Source: Gemmatimonadota bacterium
GTDB taxonomy: Bacteria > Gemmatimonadota > Gemmatimonadetes > Gemmatimonadales > GWC2-71-9
Assembly (NCBI GenBank): GCA_009692185.1
Contig: SHZT01000008.1
Span: 1-35,909, forward strand
Direction of reading: 5' to 3'
Length of the DNA stretch: 35,909 nucleotides
Shown here piece after piece: positions 1 to 9,093 of this stretch; position 1 is the first letter of the stretch; each line of letters begins with the position of its first letter. The notes below the pieces were generated by a model. It was not told where the DNA came from. It did no database searches and saw nothing but the letters and a program-made list of their open reading frames with translations. Made by a program: the position numbers and the translations under genes.

Positions 1-225
1 TTCGACAACATCGTCTTCGACATGGTCGGCACGAAGATTGCGTTGCAGCTCGAAGGGGACGATGCCAGAGTCATGGCGGATAACCTAGGCATTACCGACA
101 AAAGCGAGCGTGACATCGCCCGCGGGATGATCCTGCACAATCCGCCACACCGGGCCCTGATCCGCAGCAACCACTTCGAGCCCTACGTTCAACTGGACAT
201 CACGCCCTTCTTCAAGAAAGGCTAG
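1..225 (+). CDS. C-terminus of a possible HerA/VirD4-like ATPase (partial)
   Basis: The reading frame is open from the first base of the window, so only the last 74 residues are present and the start lies outside. The visible part contains VGTKIALQLEGDDARVMADN and ends LIRSNHFEPYVQLDITPFF before TAG. The 'GTKI.fqL...DA..ma' block followed by a short beta-rich tail resembles the end of HerA/VirD4/TraD-type DNA-pumping ATPases, where a conserved strand follows the Walker domains. No Walker motif is visible, so the assignment rests on general resemblance only. A truncated integrase lies 227 bp downstream, which would fit an integrated-element context, but nothing else of such an element is visible. 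Confidence 0.35.
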   Translation, partial: FDNIVFDMVGTKIALQLEGDDARVMADNLGITDKSERDIARGMILHNPPHRALIRSNHFEPYVQLDITPFFKKG

Positions 226-451
226 GGTGCTATCGACCGCGTAGCTCTTGCAGTATAAGGCCCCTAATCTTCACCAGGAGCGTATTCTCCACTGGTCCGC
301 GCTTTCCATGGCTGCCGAGAACGGTGAAACGCCGCAATCGCAGCCCCTACGCGACCGCGGTTTCCAAAGCTGCAACCTTGTCCCGCACCACGCGATAAAC
401 TCCCCATCGCACGCCGTTCTGGGAACATTGGACCGATGGCGTCCTGTCGAC
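226..451. other. Intergenic stretch with a possible coding remnant
   Basis: No intact gene is supported here. From about 245 to 345 on the plus strand a frame without a good start reads QYKAPNLHQERILHW and then continues plausibly for about 20 residues before losing protein-like character. This looks like a fragment of the HW(Q)SQ region that precedes the end of DUF3427-type proteins. The matching end of such a protein occurs on the opposite strand at 4965-5181. The link is a weak inference. No tRNA or attachment-site repeat was recognised. Confidence 0.2.
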
Positions 452-901
452 CTACGCCGTCATGATCGACTCCATCCGCTCCGCCGCCCCCTGCTGCATG
501 TCAGGCAGGACGTGACTGTAAACGTCCAGCGTTAGGGCGGCACTCGCGTGCCCCAGTCGTTCTGACACAACCTTGACGTTTTCACCGGCCCCGAGCAGGA
601 GCGTGGCGCACGTGTGCCGCAGGTCATACGGCCGAATCCTTCGAATCCCCGCCTCCCGGATGACCCTGTTAAAGTGCCGTTGAACCACGACTCGCCAATC
701 CAGAGGGCTGCCGTTCGTGGCTGCAAAGATGAGTCGGTGGTCCGTGTACCCTTCGCCGACACGCAGGCGCTCCTCAAGCTGTGCCTTGCGGTGGCGCTGA
801 AGCGTACCGATCACCGATTTGGGTACCGTGACCGTGCGCCGCGCCCGAGGCGTCTTGGGCTCTTTGAGCTCCCACGTTCCGTCCGAGTACCGCGCCAGCA
901 C
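452..901 (-). pseudogene. Tyrosine recombinase/phage integrase, catalytic C-terminal fragment
   Basis: This 149-residue frame is the C-terminal part of a phage-type tyrosine recombinase. It shows the PKTPRARRTVTVP strand segment, the catalytic H-x-x-R in DLRHTCATLLL, the second His region RLGHASAALTLDVYSH and the nucleophilic Tyr in VYSHVLP. The first catalytic Arg (the usual RRGE..aLrW block), the SAM-like core-binding domain and the N-terminal arm domain are missing. An in-frame stop lies eight codons upstream of the first GTG, so the truncation is real in this sequence. Full-length relatives have about 350-400 residues. It should not recombine DNA on its own and probably marks the edge of a lost or rearranged integrated element. 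Confidence 0.85.
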
Positions 902-1079
902 TCGATCCGAACGTCTGGATGCTCATGAAGCTGAAGTTCGCAAAACGCTGAAGGATCGGAAGTAGCGGGCCTGGGCCCGGATCGCTGCCGCTGGTGGGGC
1001 CGCGGGATTAGGGCTACTATTTTCAACGTCAGGGCTGGTCCGCCCCGATATGAAGCTGAGGTACTCCAAGGAGGCTGTC

Positions 1080-1694
1080 GTGATTGCCACATGCGCTGCC
1101 CGCGGGCTTGCCCTTTCTGTCCTGCTGCTCGCCGGTTCGTCGCTCGCGTTCGCCCAGGCCGGCGGGATGGCCGGGATGCCGGGGATGCACATGGCCAAGG
1201 TCGTGGTCAAGCCGGGTGCGGGAATCACCGTGGCAGACGTCGAGTTCATGCAGGGGATGATCGCCCACCACGCGCAGGCCGTCTACATGTCGCGGCTGGC
1301 CGGCGGCCACGGTGCCAATCCCAGGGTGCTCGCGCTTGCCAAGATGATCGACCAGTCGCAGATCCCCGAGATCATCATCATGCAGAACTGGTTGCGCCGC
1401 TACGATCAGTTCGTGCCCGACACATCGTCGTGGCACAACATGCCGATGCCGGGCATGCTCACGGACGACCAGATCAAGGCGCTCAATGCCGCGCAGGGCG
1501 TCGACTTCGATCGCAAGTTCCTTGAGTACATGATCCAGCACCACAGCGGCGCGATCAAAATGGTGAACGATCTTTTCGCCACTCCGGGCGCGGGCCAGGA
1601 AGTCGACACGAGCGTGTTCGCCAACGATGTCGTCACGGTGCAGACCGGAGAGATCGGCATCATGCTGAAATTGCGTAAGGACGAATTGCCTTGA
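1080..1694 (+). CDS. DUF305 family secreted protein
   Basis: The protein has 204 residues from the GTG at 1080. This start is preferred over an ATG at 1050 because AAGGAGG at 1068-1074 is spaced five bases from it and a clean signal peptide follows (hydrophobic stretch ending SSLAFAQ). The mature part has a Met/His/Gly-rich start (GGMAGMPGMHMAK) and the two DUF305 His-His motifs, MIAHHAQAVYMS (about residues 61-72) and MIQHHSGAIKM (about 151-161). DUF305 is a ferritin-like four-helix domain, and some members such as CopM bind copper. The Met/His-rich leader fits exported metal binding, but the metal and role are not shown here. It lies 47 bp upstream of the LVIVD gene on the same strand and may be co-transcribed with it. 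Confidence 0.85.
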   Translation: MIATCAARGLALSVLLLAGSSLAFAQAGGMAGMPGMHMAKVVVKPGAGITVADVEFMQGMIAHHAQAVYMSRLAGGHGANPRVLALAKMIDQSQIPEIIIMQNWLRRYDQFVPDTSSWHNMPMPGMLTDDQIKALNAAQGVDFDRKFLEYMIQHHSGAIKMVNDLFATPGAGQEVDTSVFANDVVTVQTGEIGIMLKLRKDELP

Positions 1695-1741
1695 CCCGGA
1701 GTACGCTGGCCCAACAATCACCCTCGCCGGAGCTTTCCCAC

Positions 1742-3622
1742 ATGTACAGAGCGCGCACGTTGGTCGCACTCGCAGCGACACTCATGCTGCCCCGCTTACT
1801 GGGGGCCCAGACGTACCCTACCACTGACGATCCACGGAATAACCTCAAGCCCGGCCGGTACGACGCCGCTCAGGCCATCAGCAACTTGCGCCTCGTGTCC
1901 GCGTCACCAAAACCGGCTGCGTTCGACACGGCGCGCGGCCTGACGTTCGCCAACTCCGATCTCACGTTCGGCACGCACTTCGTCTACCAGGGCAACTTCT
2001 CCGGCTTCACGGTATGGGATATCTCGAGCCCGGAGAAGCCCGTGGTCGCGTCGACGGTCCGGTGCGCCACGTCGCAAGGTGCTCCGTCCGCCTATGGCCA
2101 CCTCCTCTTCCAGACCGCAGAAGGCGCGGGCAACCGCACCGACTGCGGCAGCCAGGGTGTGCAGGACCCCAAGGACCACATGGCCGGGGTGCGTATCTGG
2201 GACGTGTCGAACCCGAGGGATCCCAAGCTCGCCAAGAACGTCCAGACCTGCAAAGGCTCGCACACGTTCACGATGATCCCGAGCCCGACGGACAAGAACA
2301 TCCTCTACCTCTATTTGTCGGGGGGCAGCGCGGCCCGGCCGGATTCCGAAGTCCCCGAATTGAAGTGCAAGAACGGAACCGATCCCGCGGACCCGACGAA
2401 CTCGCTGTACATGCTCGACATCGTCAAGGTTCCGCTCGACCACCCGGAAAACGCCAAGGTCATCCCGGGCGCACGCATCTTCACCGGCCTCGATCCGAGC
2501 CCGCCGTGCGCGAACTTCTGCATTCCGGTAGACCCGAACGCTCCCCCGCGTACCCAGCGCCCCGGCGCACCCGGTGCTGACTCGAGCGCACCGCCACCGC
2601 CGCCACCACTCCCCACGGGGCCGCGCAACTGCCACGACGTGACGGCGTACCCGGAGATGAACCTCCTGTTCGGCGCGTGCAACAACTCCGGCATCCTGGT
2701 GGATATCTCGAATCCCGAGAAACCGGTGCGGCTCGCCTCCATCAGGGACACCAACAACTTCCAGGGCCGGCACACGGCCGCGTTCAGCAACGACGGCAAG
2801 AAGCTCATCGTCACCAATGAATGGGGCGGTGGAACGAGTCCGATGTGCCAGAAGGACAACATGATGGAGATGGGTGGCAACACGCTCTTCACGATCAGCA
2901 ATGACAAGAAGACGCTCACCCAGCACGCGTACTACAAGCTTCCCGTGGCCCAGACGGCGCAGGAGAACTGCGTGGCGCACAATGGCTCGCCCCTTCCAGT
3001 GCCGGGGCGTGACCTCTATGTGCAGGCCTGGTACCAGGGTGGCATCAACATCATGGACTTCGGCAATGTGGACCACCCAACGGAAATCGCCTACTTCGAC
3101 CGGGGGCCGATCGACCAGCCGCCCGTCGTTGACATGCCGCTTCCCCCCGGTGTGCCGTCAACAGCCGGTGCCGGGGGGCGTACCCGCGGCACGACCGGCG
3201 GCTCGTGGGGTGCGTACTACTGGAATGGGTATATCTACTCGTCCGAGATCGACCGCGGCCTGGACATCCTGGAGCTGCAGCCGAGTGGCGCGCTGTCGGC
3301 GAATGAGATTGCGGCAGCGAGGCTCGTGACCTTCTCGGACTTCAAGCCGACGACCCAGCGGAAGATCGTGTTCCCGCCGGCGTTCGTCGTCGTGCGGTCG
3401 TATCTCGACCAACTGATGCGCAACAACGGCCTTTCGGCGGACCGCACGTCGGCGATCTCGACGGCGCTGGACGGGGCCGAGCAGAAGACGGGGCTGGCGC
3501 GCGGGACGGCCTTGGCCGCGCTCGCGACGCAGGTGGACAAGGATGTGAGCGGGGCGACGGATAAAGAGCGGGTGAAGACCATGGCTTCCGAGATTCGCCG
3601 GCTGGCGGCGGTTTCGAAGTAG
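1742..3622 (+). CDS. Secreted LVIVD-repeat protein
   Basis: The protein has 626 residues. I place the start at ATG 1742, after CGGAG, because it gives a normal signal peptide (MYRARTLVALAATLMLPRLLGAQ). The frame is open further upstream, from a TTG that overlaps the DUF305 stop. The body carries repeated beta-propeller-like blades of LVIVD type, such as GFTVWDISSPEKPVVAS, GVRIWDVSNPRDPKLAKN and GILVDISNPEKPVRLAS. A Pro-rich linker (APPPPPPPLPTGP) lies around residue 285. The C-terminal 100 residues are a separate helical region ending in RRLAAVSK. LVIVD proteins are predicted extracytoplasmic propellers of unknown function. Two shorter relatives lie at 15046-17936. A strong terminator follows. 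Confidence 0.8.
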   Translation: MYRARTLVALAATLMLPRLLGAQTYPTTDDPRNNLKPGRYDAAQAISNLRLVSASPKPAAFDTARGLTFANSDLTFGTHFVYQGNFSGFTVWDISSPEKPVVASTVRCATSQGAPSAYGHLLFQTAEGAGNRTDCGSQGVQDPKDHMAGVRIWDVSNPRDPKLAKNVQTCKGSHTFTMIPSPTDKNILYLYLSGGSAARPDSEVPELKCKNGTDPADPTNSLYMLDIVKVPLDHPENAKVIPGARIFTGLDPSPPCANFCIPVDPNAPPRTQRPGAPGADSSAPPPPPPLPTGPRNCHDVTAYPEMNLLFGACNNSGILVDISNPEKPVRLASIRDTNNFQGRHTAAFSNDGKKLIVTNEWGGGTSPMCQKDNMMEMGGNTLFTISNDKKTLTQHAYYKLPVAQTAQENCVAHNGSPLPVPGRDLYVQAWYQGGINIMDFGNVDHPTEIAYFDRGPIDQPPVVDMPLPPGVPSTAGAGGRTRGTTGGSWGAYYWNGYIYSSEIDRGLDILELQPSGALSANEIAAARLVTFSDFKPTTQRKIVFPPAFVVVRSYLDQLMRNNGLSADRTSAISTALDGAEQKTGLARGTALAALATQVDKDVSGATDKERVKTMASEIRRLAAVSK

Positions 3623-3659
3623 CGGGAGCCCGCGCGAAGTGTTCGCAGGCAACTGCGAC

Positions 3660-3691
3660 GAAGGGCCGGGCACTTCGCCCGGCCCTTCTTT
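3660..3691 (+). terminator. Rho-independent terminator after the LVIVD gene
   Basis: A perfect 12-bp inverted repeat, GAAGGGCCGGGC / GCCCGGCCCTTC (3660-3671 and 3677-3688), encloses the loop ACTTC and is followed by a short T run. It lies 38 bp after the stop at 3622 and would end the DUF305-LVIVD transcript. Confidence 0.85.
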
Positions 3692-3784
3692 ACGAGAGGC
3701 TGAAAAAGGGGCCGAGGGAATGGTGATGTGGCTGTTGGCTCGCGCTGACGCCCGCCGGGCGGCGCCACCTTTGGGAGTCGCCTG

Positions 3785-4891
3785 ATGCGGATCGACGCTA
3801 TTCGTGCCTACCAGGTGGACCTGCCCCTCCACGAGGGCAGCTACAAGTGGTCGGGCGGGAACGCCGTGTCGGTCTTCGATTCCACCGTGGTGGCGGTCCA
3901 CACCGACGACGGACTCACCGGCTGGGGGGAGGTCTGCCCGCTGGGTCCGGCCTACCTTCCCGCCTACGCCCGGGGCGCGCGGACCGGGATCGCGGAGATC
4001 GCTCCTCAGCTCTTGGGCGCCGACCCCCTCGCCCTCGGCGAACTCAACGAGCGCATGGATCGCGCGATGCGCGGCCACCCCTACGTCAAATCGGCGATCG
4101 ACATGGCCTGCTGGGATCTCCTGGGCCAGGCCAGCCGGCTGCCCGTCGCGACCCTCATGGGCGGTCACGTGGGAGACGATTTCGCGCTGTACCGCGCCAT
4201 TTCCCAGGAAGAGCCCGCGGCCATGGCCGCGCGCGTCGCGGAATACCGGAAACAGGGCTACCGGAAGTTCCAGCTCAAGGTGGGCGGCGATCCGGACACC
4301 GATATCGCGCGGATCCGCACGGTGGCCGCCGAGCTGAGCCCAGGCGATGTCCTGATTGCCGACGCCAATACCGGCTGGACCCAGCATGTCGCCCTGCGGG
4401 TCGCCGATGCGGTCAAGGACGTGAACGTCTACCTCGAACAGCCCTGCATGACCTACGAGCAGTGCCTGGCCGTCCGGCAGCACACCAACCGTCCCTTCGT
4501 GCTGGACGAAGTGATCGACAGCCTCGACATGGTGGTCCGGGGCGTGGCTGACCGGGCCATGGACGTCATCAACTTGAAGATCTCGAAGGTGGGCGGCCTG
4601 ACCCGGGCCCGCCTGATCCGGGACTTCTGCGTGTCGGCAGGCATCGCGATGACCATCGAGGACACCTGGGGCGGCGACATCACCACGGCCGCCATCGCCC
4701 ACCTCGCCCACAGCACTCCCGAGCGGTTCCTCTTCTCGGCCACCGATTTCAATTCCTACGTCACCGTGTCCTTCGCCGACGGCGCGCCCCGGCGCCAGAA
4801 CGGCCGTCTCGCCGCGTCGCGCGAGCCCGGGCTCGGTGTCCGGCCAAAGATGGACGTGCTGGGAAAGCCGGTCATAGACGTGCGGAGGTGA
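3785..4891 (+). CDS. Enolase-superfamily dehydratase, cis-3-hydroxy-L-proline dehydratase type
   Basis: The protein has 368 residues, normal for the mandelate racemase/muconate lactonising group. ATG 3785 follows GGGAG by seven bases. It has the N-terminal capping domain (about 1-120) and the TIM barrel. The catalytic set is visible: K165 in KFQLKVGG, metal ligands D193 (with N195) in ADANTGW, E219 in LEQP and D241-E242 in VLDE, and K265 (with K268) in NLKISKVGG. The [12 protein letters not shown] block (about 292-303) is shared with cis-3-hydroxy-L-proline dehydratases, which convert the substrate to delta1-pyrroline-2-carboxylate. Related racemases and epimerases share much of this pattern, so the exact substrate is inference. 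No proline-catabolism genes adjoin it. Its transcript is probably separate, because a terminator precedes it. Confidence 0.8.
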   Translation: MRIDAIRAYQVDLPLHEGSYKWSGGNAVSVFDSTVVAVHTDDGLTGWGEVCPLGPAYLPAYARGARTGIAEIAPQLLGADPLALGELNERMDRAMRGHPYVKSAIDMACWDLLGQASRLPVATLMGGHVGDDFALYRAISQEEPAAMAARVAEYRKQGYRKFQLKVGGDPDTDIARIRTVAAELSPGDVLIADANTGWTQHVALRVADAVKDVNVYLEQPCMTYEQCLAVRQHTNRPFVLDEVIDSLDMVVRGVADRAMDVINLKISKVGGLTRARLIRDFCVSAGIAMTIEDTWGGDITTAAIAHLAHSTPERFLFSATDFNSYVTVSFADGAPRRQNGRLAASREPGLGVRPKMDVLGKPVIDVRR

Positions 4892-4964
4892 AGGGTCGCG
4901 GCTTCAGCGGTGGAGAAGTGGCAGCGGTCGGCGCCCTGGCCAGCCGGTCGGACCGCAGGTGCCG

Positions 4965-5181
4965 TCAGGGAACGCCCAACTTCCGGGAGATCGAATCCGA
5001 TAGCTCTGTTGCCAACCGCCATGTCACCTTCATCGGTTTGGTTCCCTCAGTACCCTCAAACAACAACTCCCCGCAATAGATGAATGGTGCTGACTTCCCA
5101 TCATGGGCGCGGGTCCGCCGGACAAACAGATGGATTTGATACCCCAGGGCTTGATGCTGCGTGATGATGCGGCCAATGGTG
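4965..5181 (-). pseudogene. 3' remnant of a DUF3427-type protein
   Basis: On the minus strand an open frame without a start encodes about 70 residues and ends in TGA at 4965-4967. It contains GRIITQHQALGYQIHLFVRR, then APFIYCGELLFEGTEGTKPM and VTWRLATELSD. The order 'I..H...GY.I.LFVR... PF.Y.G...F...G.KPM.V.W.L' matches the DUF3427 domain found at the C-terminus of DEAD/DEAH helicase-like proteins and in some stand-alone proteins. Upstream of about 5181 the frame stops looking like protein, and no helicase or nuclease part is present, so this is a broken end of a gene. The 5182-5460 stretch beyond it shows no gene that I can support. The family call is from memory of the motif pattern. Confidence 0.55.
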
Positions 5182-5460
5182 CCCCCCGGTAGGCGGCACC
5201 GGAAGCCTCCCGCCTTTGGCGGCGTTGCGGCGGTGGACCGCGCAGAGCTTCTTCCTCCGGAACCCCATGGGTGTGAGCGACCAGGTCATGACCCAGAAAA
5301 GCACGAAGCGTACTCGGGCGGATTCACTCCGGACCAGCGGCCGATGGGCGTTGGGTCCCAGGAGACGTCGTCTCGCCGGATTCCGCCTCAGTGACATTCC
5401 CCGTCGCCCTCGGACTCCTTATCCATGCTCGCGCGCCGTCGACGACGGTGGCCACCGGCA

Positions 5461-6180
5461 ATGACACAGCGGCCGATGACCGGGGAGGAGCGGAGCCAGC
5501 TCGAGGAATTGTTGAAGAGCGCTCTGGGAGCGGCGAAGCGGCTGGGCGTGGCGGCAGCGAACACCATGGTGGTCTGGCTCGTCGGGCTCGTGGTGCTGGT
5601 GTTCGCGTGGGCTGCGCTGGCGTGGGGCGTGCGGAAAATGTCCGGTCAGGACTTTGGGTTGGCCTCCTGGAGCGCACCCTGGATCGCCTGCGCCGGCGCG
5701 CTCGCCGCCCTGGTGCCGGCGATCAGGTCATCCAGCCGCTGGCTCCGTTCCTGGAAGGACCCCAAGGCACTGATCCGCGCGGACCTTGATGCGGGTGTGG
5801 TCGAGGAGGAGGCGCTCACTTTCACCTCGGCCAGGAGATTCCAGGAACCCGAGCATGGCGGTCTCTTCTACTTCTTGCGCGCCGGGAAAGGCAGAGCATT
5901 CGTGGTCTTCGATCACGAAAGCCAGGACCTCGGGGTCGCCGGGAAGGATCCTCTCGGCAGCAGCTTCCGGCCCTGCGTGGACCTCGTTGTCGCGCGCTCG
6001 CCGGCGAGCCAACTGGTGCTCGCGAAGAGCTTCCTCGGGGAACCGCTCGACGCGGGCATCCCGCTCAGGCTCAAGGCTCCGCCGGATGAGTGGCCGGCAG
6101 AGGACGAGTTCTGTGACATCCCGTGGGGGGAGCTGGAAGATCGTCTTGGCGCCGGCGCCGCTTCGCCCGGCCGCGGCTGA
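5461..6180 (+). CDS. Two-helix membrane protein of unknown function
   Basis: The protein has 239 residues from ATG 5461; an in-frame ATG at 5425 would add 12 mostly basic residues. Neither start has a clear ribosome site. After a short amphipathic helix (GEERSQLEELLKSALGAAKR) come two membrane segments, about residues 34-57 (VVWLVGLVVLVFAWAALAWG) and 73-90. A soluble C-terminal domain of about 140 residues follows, beginning near RSWKDPKALIRADLDAGVVE and including FYFLRAGKGRAFVVFDHES. Both ends of the polypeptide are probably cytoplasmic. I recognise no family. The 41-residue small protein starts 27 bp after its stop with its own ribosome site, so the two are probably co-transcribed. Confidence 0.6.
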   Translation: MTQRPMTGEERSQLEELLKSALGAAKRLGVAAANTMVVWLVGLVVLVFAWAALAWGVRKMSGQDFGLASWSAPWIACAGALAALVPAIRSSSRWLRSWKDPKALIRADLDAGVVEEEALTFTSARRFQEPEHGGLFYFLRAGKGRAFVVFDHESQDLGVAGKDPLGSSFRPCVDLVVARSPASQLVLAKSFLGEPLDAGIPLRLKAPPDEWPAEDEFCDIPWGELEDRLGAGAASPGRG

Positions 6181-6207
6181 GCGACGTGCTCGGAAGGAGG
6201 GTTGTCG

Positions 6208-6333
6208 GTGTACGGCCTGGGGCGCTTTCCCGTCACGCTCTACAAGGAGCAGTGGCGGAAGCTCCTGGATCTTGCCCCGGAGATCGAAGACTTCCTCTCG
6301 AAGCACGACGCCGAACTCAAGGCCAAGACGTAA
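6208..6333 (+). CDS. 41-residue conserved-looking small protein (YG.GRFPVTLYKEQW)
   Basis: This small frame starts with GTG 6208 after a near-perfect ribosome site (GGAAGGAGGG at 6192-6201, seven bases before the start) and ends in TAA at 6331-6333. It encodes VYGLGRFPVTLYKEQW, then a short Leu-rich amphipathic helix (KLLDLAPEIEDFL) and a charged tail ending LKAKT. The start motif YG.GRFPVTLY.EQW is one I recall from short hypothetical proteins in other bacteria; I cannot verify that here. It has no signal peptide or membrane segment and is probably a cytoplasmic soluble protein. It follows the membrane-protein gene at 5461 and may act with it. Function is unknown. Confidence 0.65.
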   Translation: MYGLGRFPVTLYKEQWRKLLDLAPEIEDFLSKHDAELKAKT

Positions 6334-6693
6334 GGCAATTCCCCCCCCCAGCCAGATCGCCGGGATTCAGACCATCGCTGCCGGCCGAGCGCTGACACAA
6401 TGCGTTTCGAGTGCGAATGGGCTGAGGTTTCCGGCCGAGGTGCGTTTAGTGTCGGCGCGAAAATGAGGTAGCGGGGGGCTCGGATCCCGGCGAAGTTTCC
6501 TGATTGTGCGGTATTAACAAGACGGTCGGTCTGGCGTAGAAGCTGGTGTGCCTTAGGAACACCGCCCGGACCAAAGGAGACTCGTATGACCCGCCGCCGA
6601 TCCCGCATAGCCGAAGGCCATGGGAGCGCTTTCCCGCTTCTTCGCCTTCGGTTCCTCCAACCGGCCGTGCCGGGATACACCGGGGAAGTGCCC
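6334..6693 (+). other. Leader region of the G8 lipoprotein gene
   Basis: This 360-bp stretch holds no recognised gene. It contains a poly-C run near 6343-6350 and the AT-richer segment GTGCGGTATTAACAAGACGG near 6506-6525, where a promoter for the downstream gene may lie. I do not see a convincing -35/-10 pair. The downstream frame stays open to an ATG at 6586, but the first 36 residues from there do not look like a signal peptide, so I treat 6586-6693 as untranslated. Confidence 0.4.
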
Positions 6694-9087
6694 ATGCGCT
6701 TCGTGGCTGGCCTTGCCGCTCCGGCGCTCCTGCTCTGGCTGTCAGCCTGCATACCGGGGGATCCCAATTCCCCCCAGCCGCCGTCGAACCCGCTTCCGTT
6801 ATCGGCCCAGTGGTCCGACCCCGCGGCATGGCCCAATGGGCGGCTTCCCGCGGCGGGCGCCGAGGTCGTCATTGAGCGGGGCCGCACTATCACGCTGGAC
6901 GTGTCGCCGCCGGCGCTCCGAGGCCTGATCGTCGAGGGCACGCTGGAGTTCGATCGAAAGGACCTCTCGCTCACCAGTGACTGGATTCTGGTCAGGGGAA
7001 CCCTGCGCATCGGGACCGAAGCCCAGCCCTTCACCCACAACGCGACCATCACGCTCACCGGACCCGCGACCGACCAGATCGAGGGCATGGGCGGCAAGGT
7101 ACTTGCGGTGCTCGGCGGCGCGCTGGAGCTGCACGGGACGAAGCGTGTGACGTGGACCAGGCTCGCCGCTACCGCGGCGGTTGGTGCGACCCGAATCAAC
7201 GTGCTCGGCCCGATCGACTGGCGGACCGACGATCACATCGTGGTGGCCTCGAGCGACTTCGATCCGCTGAGGGCGGAGGAGGGCTTCGTCACGGCGGTGC
7301 AGGGGACGCAGGTCACCCTCCGGAGTGCGCTGCGGTACCAGCACTGGGGAGACCTCCAGACCTTTGGTGGCCGTTCCCTGGATGAGCGCGCCGAGGTGGG
7401 CTTGTTGTCCCGCAATATCGTGGTGCAAGGGGATAGCGCCTCGCTCACCGCCGGGTTCGGCGGCCACATATTCGCTACCGGCCGGTCGACCATGCACGTC
7501 GAGGGTGTGGAACTTCGCCGGATGGGCCAGAAGCAGGTGCTGGCGCGTTACCCCATGCACTGGCACATGGAAGGCGACGTCAATGGGCAGTACTTCCGGG
7601 ACAATGCGGTGTGGAAGTCGTTCAACCGGTGCGTCACGGTGCACGGGTCCAACAACGCCGTGGTGGCCCGCAACGTGTGCTGGGATCACCTGGGCCACGG
7701 CTACTTTCTCGAGGACGGCGCCGAGACCGGCAACACCTTCGAATCGAATCTCGGGCTGGTGTCGCGACGAGCCGCGGCCGGGCAAGAGCTGCTCCCCTCG
7801 GATACCCGTCCCGCGACGTTCTGGATCACCAATCCGGCCAACACCTATCGCAATAACGTCGCGGCGGGAAGCCAGGGGTTCGGCTTCTGGTACGCGCTGC
7901 CCGCCGCTCCCACGGGGCACTCCACCGGGAGCCCGGCGCGACCCCGGTCGACGCCGCTCGGGGAATTCTCCGACAACGTGGCCCATTCGAACCAGAACAC
8001 CGGGCTCCAGGTGGATGACGGGCCCCGGGCCGACGGCACTACGGAGACGACGTCTTATGCGCCAAGGCAGACGCCGGGAAATACCAGTAGCCCGGCGGTC
8101 ACGGCGTTCTTCCGGAACTTCACGGGTTATAAGCATGCCGGCCGCGCCGTGTGGCTCCGGGGCGCTCAGTTGCGGCTGAGCGGCGCGATGCTGGCCGACA
8201 ATCACATCGGGGCCACCTTTGCATCCAACGAGACATTTCTCATGGATGCCGTCGTGGTGGGCTTCAGTGCCAACGCGGTGTCCACGTTCTCCGTTGGATT
8301 TCCGGTACGGGGCTACGAGTTCTATGACGGGCGGGTCGGCGCAGAGCAAGCCACGTTCGTCAACTTCCAGCCGACCCCTGCAAACCGGATGAGCGCGCTT
8401 GGCTTCAATCGCAGAAACTCGTTTTCGGTGGACACCAGGAACTACGTCAAGCTCCTGACATTTCAAAACGCGAACCAGGTGCTCATCGAGGATCCCGACC
8501 CGATCCGGGACGGCGACAAGGCGGCCGTCTTCCTGGATGAGGATGGCTCGGTCACCGGTACGGCCGGCAACTTCGTGGCCGCCAACAATCCGCTGTTGAT
8601 CACGCCCTCCTGCATCCGGCGTGATGCATGGAACGCCTACGTATGCACCAACCGCTTCGTCCGGCTGCATGTGCGGGGCGGCGACAACCAGGCGATCGCA
8701 CCGATCAGCATCGCGCGGGACGACGCCGCCACGGCCACATTCGTAGGGGTCCCCGACAGCCCGCATGCCGTGTACTCGTCGGTGCCTACCCAGCGTGGCT
8801 ACACGGTGAACTTCGCGTCCGGGACGCCGGCCAAGCCCCAGATCTATGTCTACGGGATGGCCCCGAGCGACTGGGTGCGGGTCTCATTCGCGTATCCCAG
8901 TGGTTCGATCAACGTCTACCGGGACAGCGACGTGTCCCGGTCAATCCCCGCCGCCGCGACCCTGGCGGAGCTGGACGCAGGCACGGGGGACCGGTACTTC
9001 TACGACACCCCGACCGGCACGGTGCATCTCAAGCTGTTGCCCAGGGCAGGTAGAGATCAGGCGACGATGTTCGTCCAGTCGAAATAG
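6694..9087 (+). CDS. G8-domain lipoprotein with right-handed parallel beta-helix (CEMIP/TMEM2-like)
   Basis: The protein has 797 residues. ATG 6694 follows GGGGAAG by five bases and gives a lipoprotein signal peptide with lipobox LSAC (MRFVAGLAAPALLLWLSAC); the mature Cys is residue 19. Residues about 35-160 form a G8 domain: WSDPAAWPNGRLPAAGAEVV, then LRGLIVEGTLEF and ILVRGTLRIGTEAQPF. The next 350 residues look like parallel beta-helix rungs, including MHWHMEGDVNGQYFRDNAVW and NNAVVARNVCWDHLGHGYFL. G8 plus beta-helix is the layout of the human hyaluronan-degrading or -binding proteins CEMIP and TMEM2. Bacterial members are uncharacterised, and the substrate here is unknown. The His-rich segment around RYPMHWHM could be a metal or catalytic site (inference). 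A DUF5916 gene starts six bases downstream and is probably co-transcribed. Confidence 0.85.
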   Translation: MRFVAGLAAPALLLWLSACIPGDPNSPQPPSNPLPLSAQWSDPAAWPNGRLPAAGAEVVIERGRTITLDVSPPALRGLIVEGTLEFDRKDLSLTSDWILVRGTLRIGTEAQPFTHNATITLTGPATDQIEGMGGKVLAVLGGALELHGTKRVTWTRLAATAAVGATRINVLGPIDWRTDDHIVVASSDFDPLRAEEGFVTAVQGTQVTLRSALRYQHWGDLQTFGGRSLDERAEVGLLSRNIVVQGDSASLTAGFGGHIFATGRSTMHVEGVELRRMGQKQVLARYPMHWHMEGDVNGQYFRDNAVWKSFNRCVTVHGSNNAVVARNVCWDHLGHGYFLEDGAETGNTFESNLGLVSRRAAAGQELLPSDTRPATFWITNPANTYRNNVAAGSQGFGFWYALPAAPTGHSTGSPARPRSTPLGEFSDNVAHSNQNTGLQVDDGPRADGTTETTSYAPRQTPGNTSSPAVTAFFRNFTGYKHAGRAVWLRGAQLRLSGAMLADNHIGATFASNETFLMDAVVVGFSANAVSTFSVGFPVRGYEFYDGRVGAEQATFVNFQPTPANRMSALGFNRRNSFSVDTRNYVKLLTFQNANQVLIEDPDPIRDGDKAAVFLDEDGSVTGTAGNFVAANNPLLITPSCIRRDAWNAYVCTNRFVRLHVRGGDNQAIAPISIARDDAATATFVGVPDSPHAVYSSVPTQRGYTVNFASGTPAKPQIYVYGMAPSDWVRVSFAYPSGSINVYRDSDVSRSIPAAATLAELDAGTGDRYFYDTPTGTVHLKLLPRAGRDQATMFVQSK

Positions 9088-9093
9088 AATCCC

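Noticed and set aside
6799-8766. A 655-codon open frame on the minus strand, opposite the G8 gene
   Set aside because: It lies exactly opposite a well-supported gene, is rich in His/Arg/Pro/Val without domain pattern, and is expected by chance on the antisense strand of GC-rich coding DNA. The same applies to long minus frames at 3158-4711, 1904-3076, 8941-10272 and 15145-16116.
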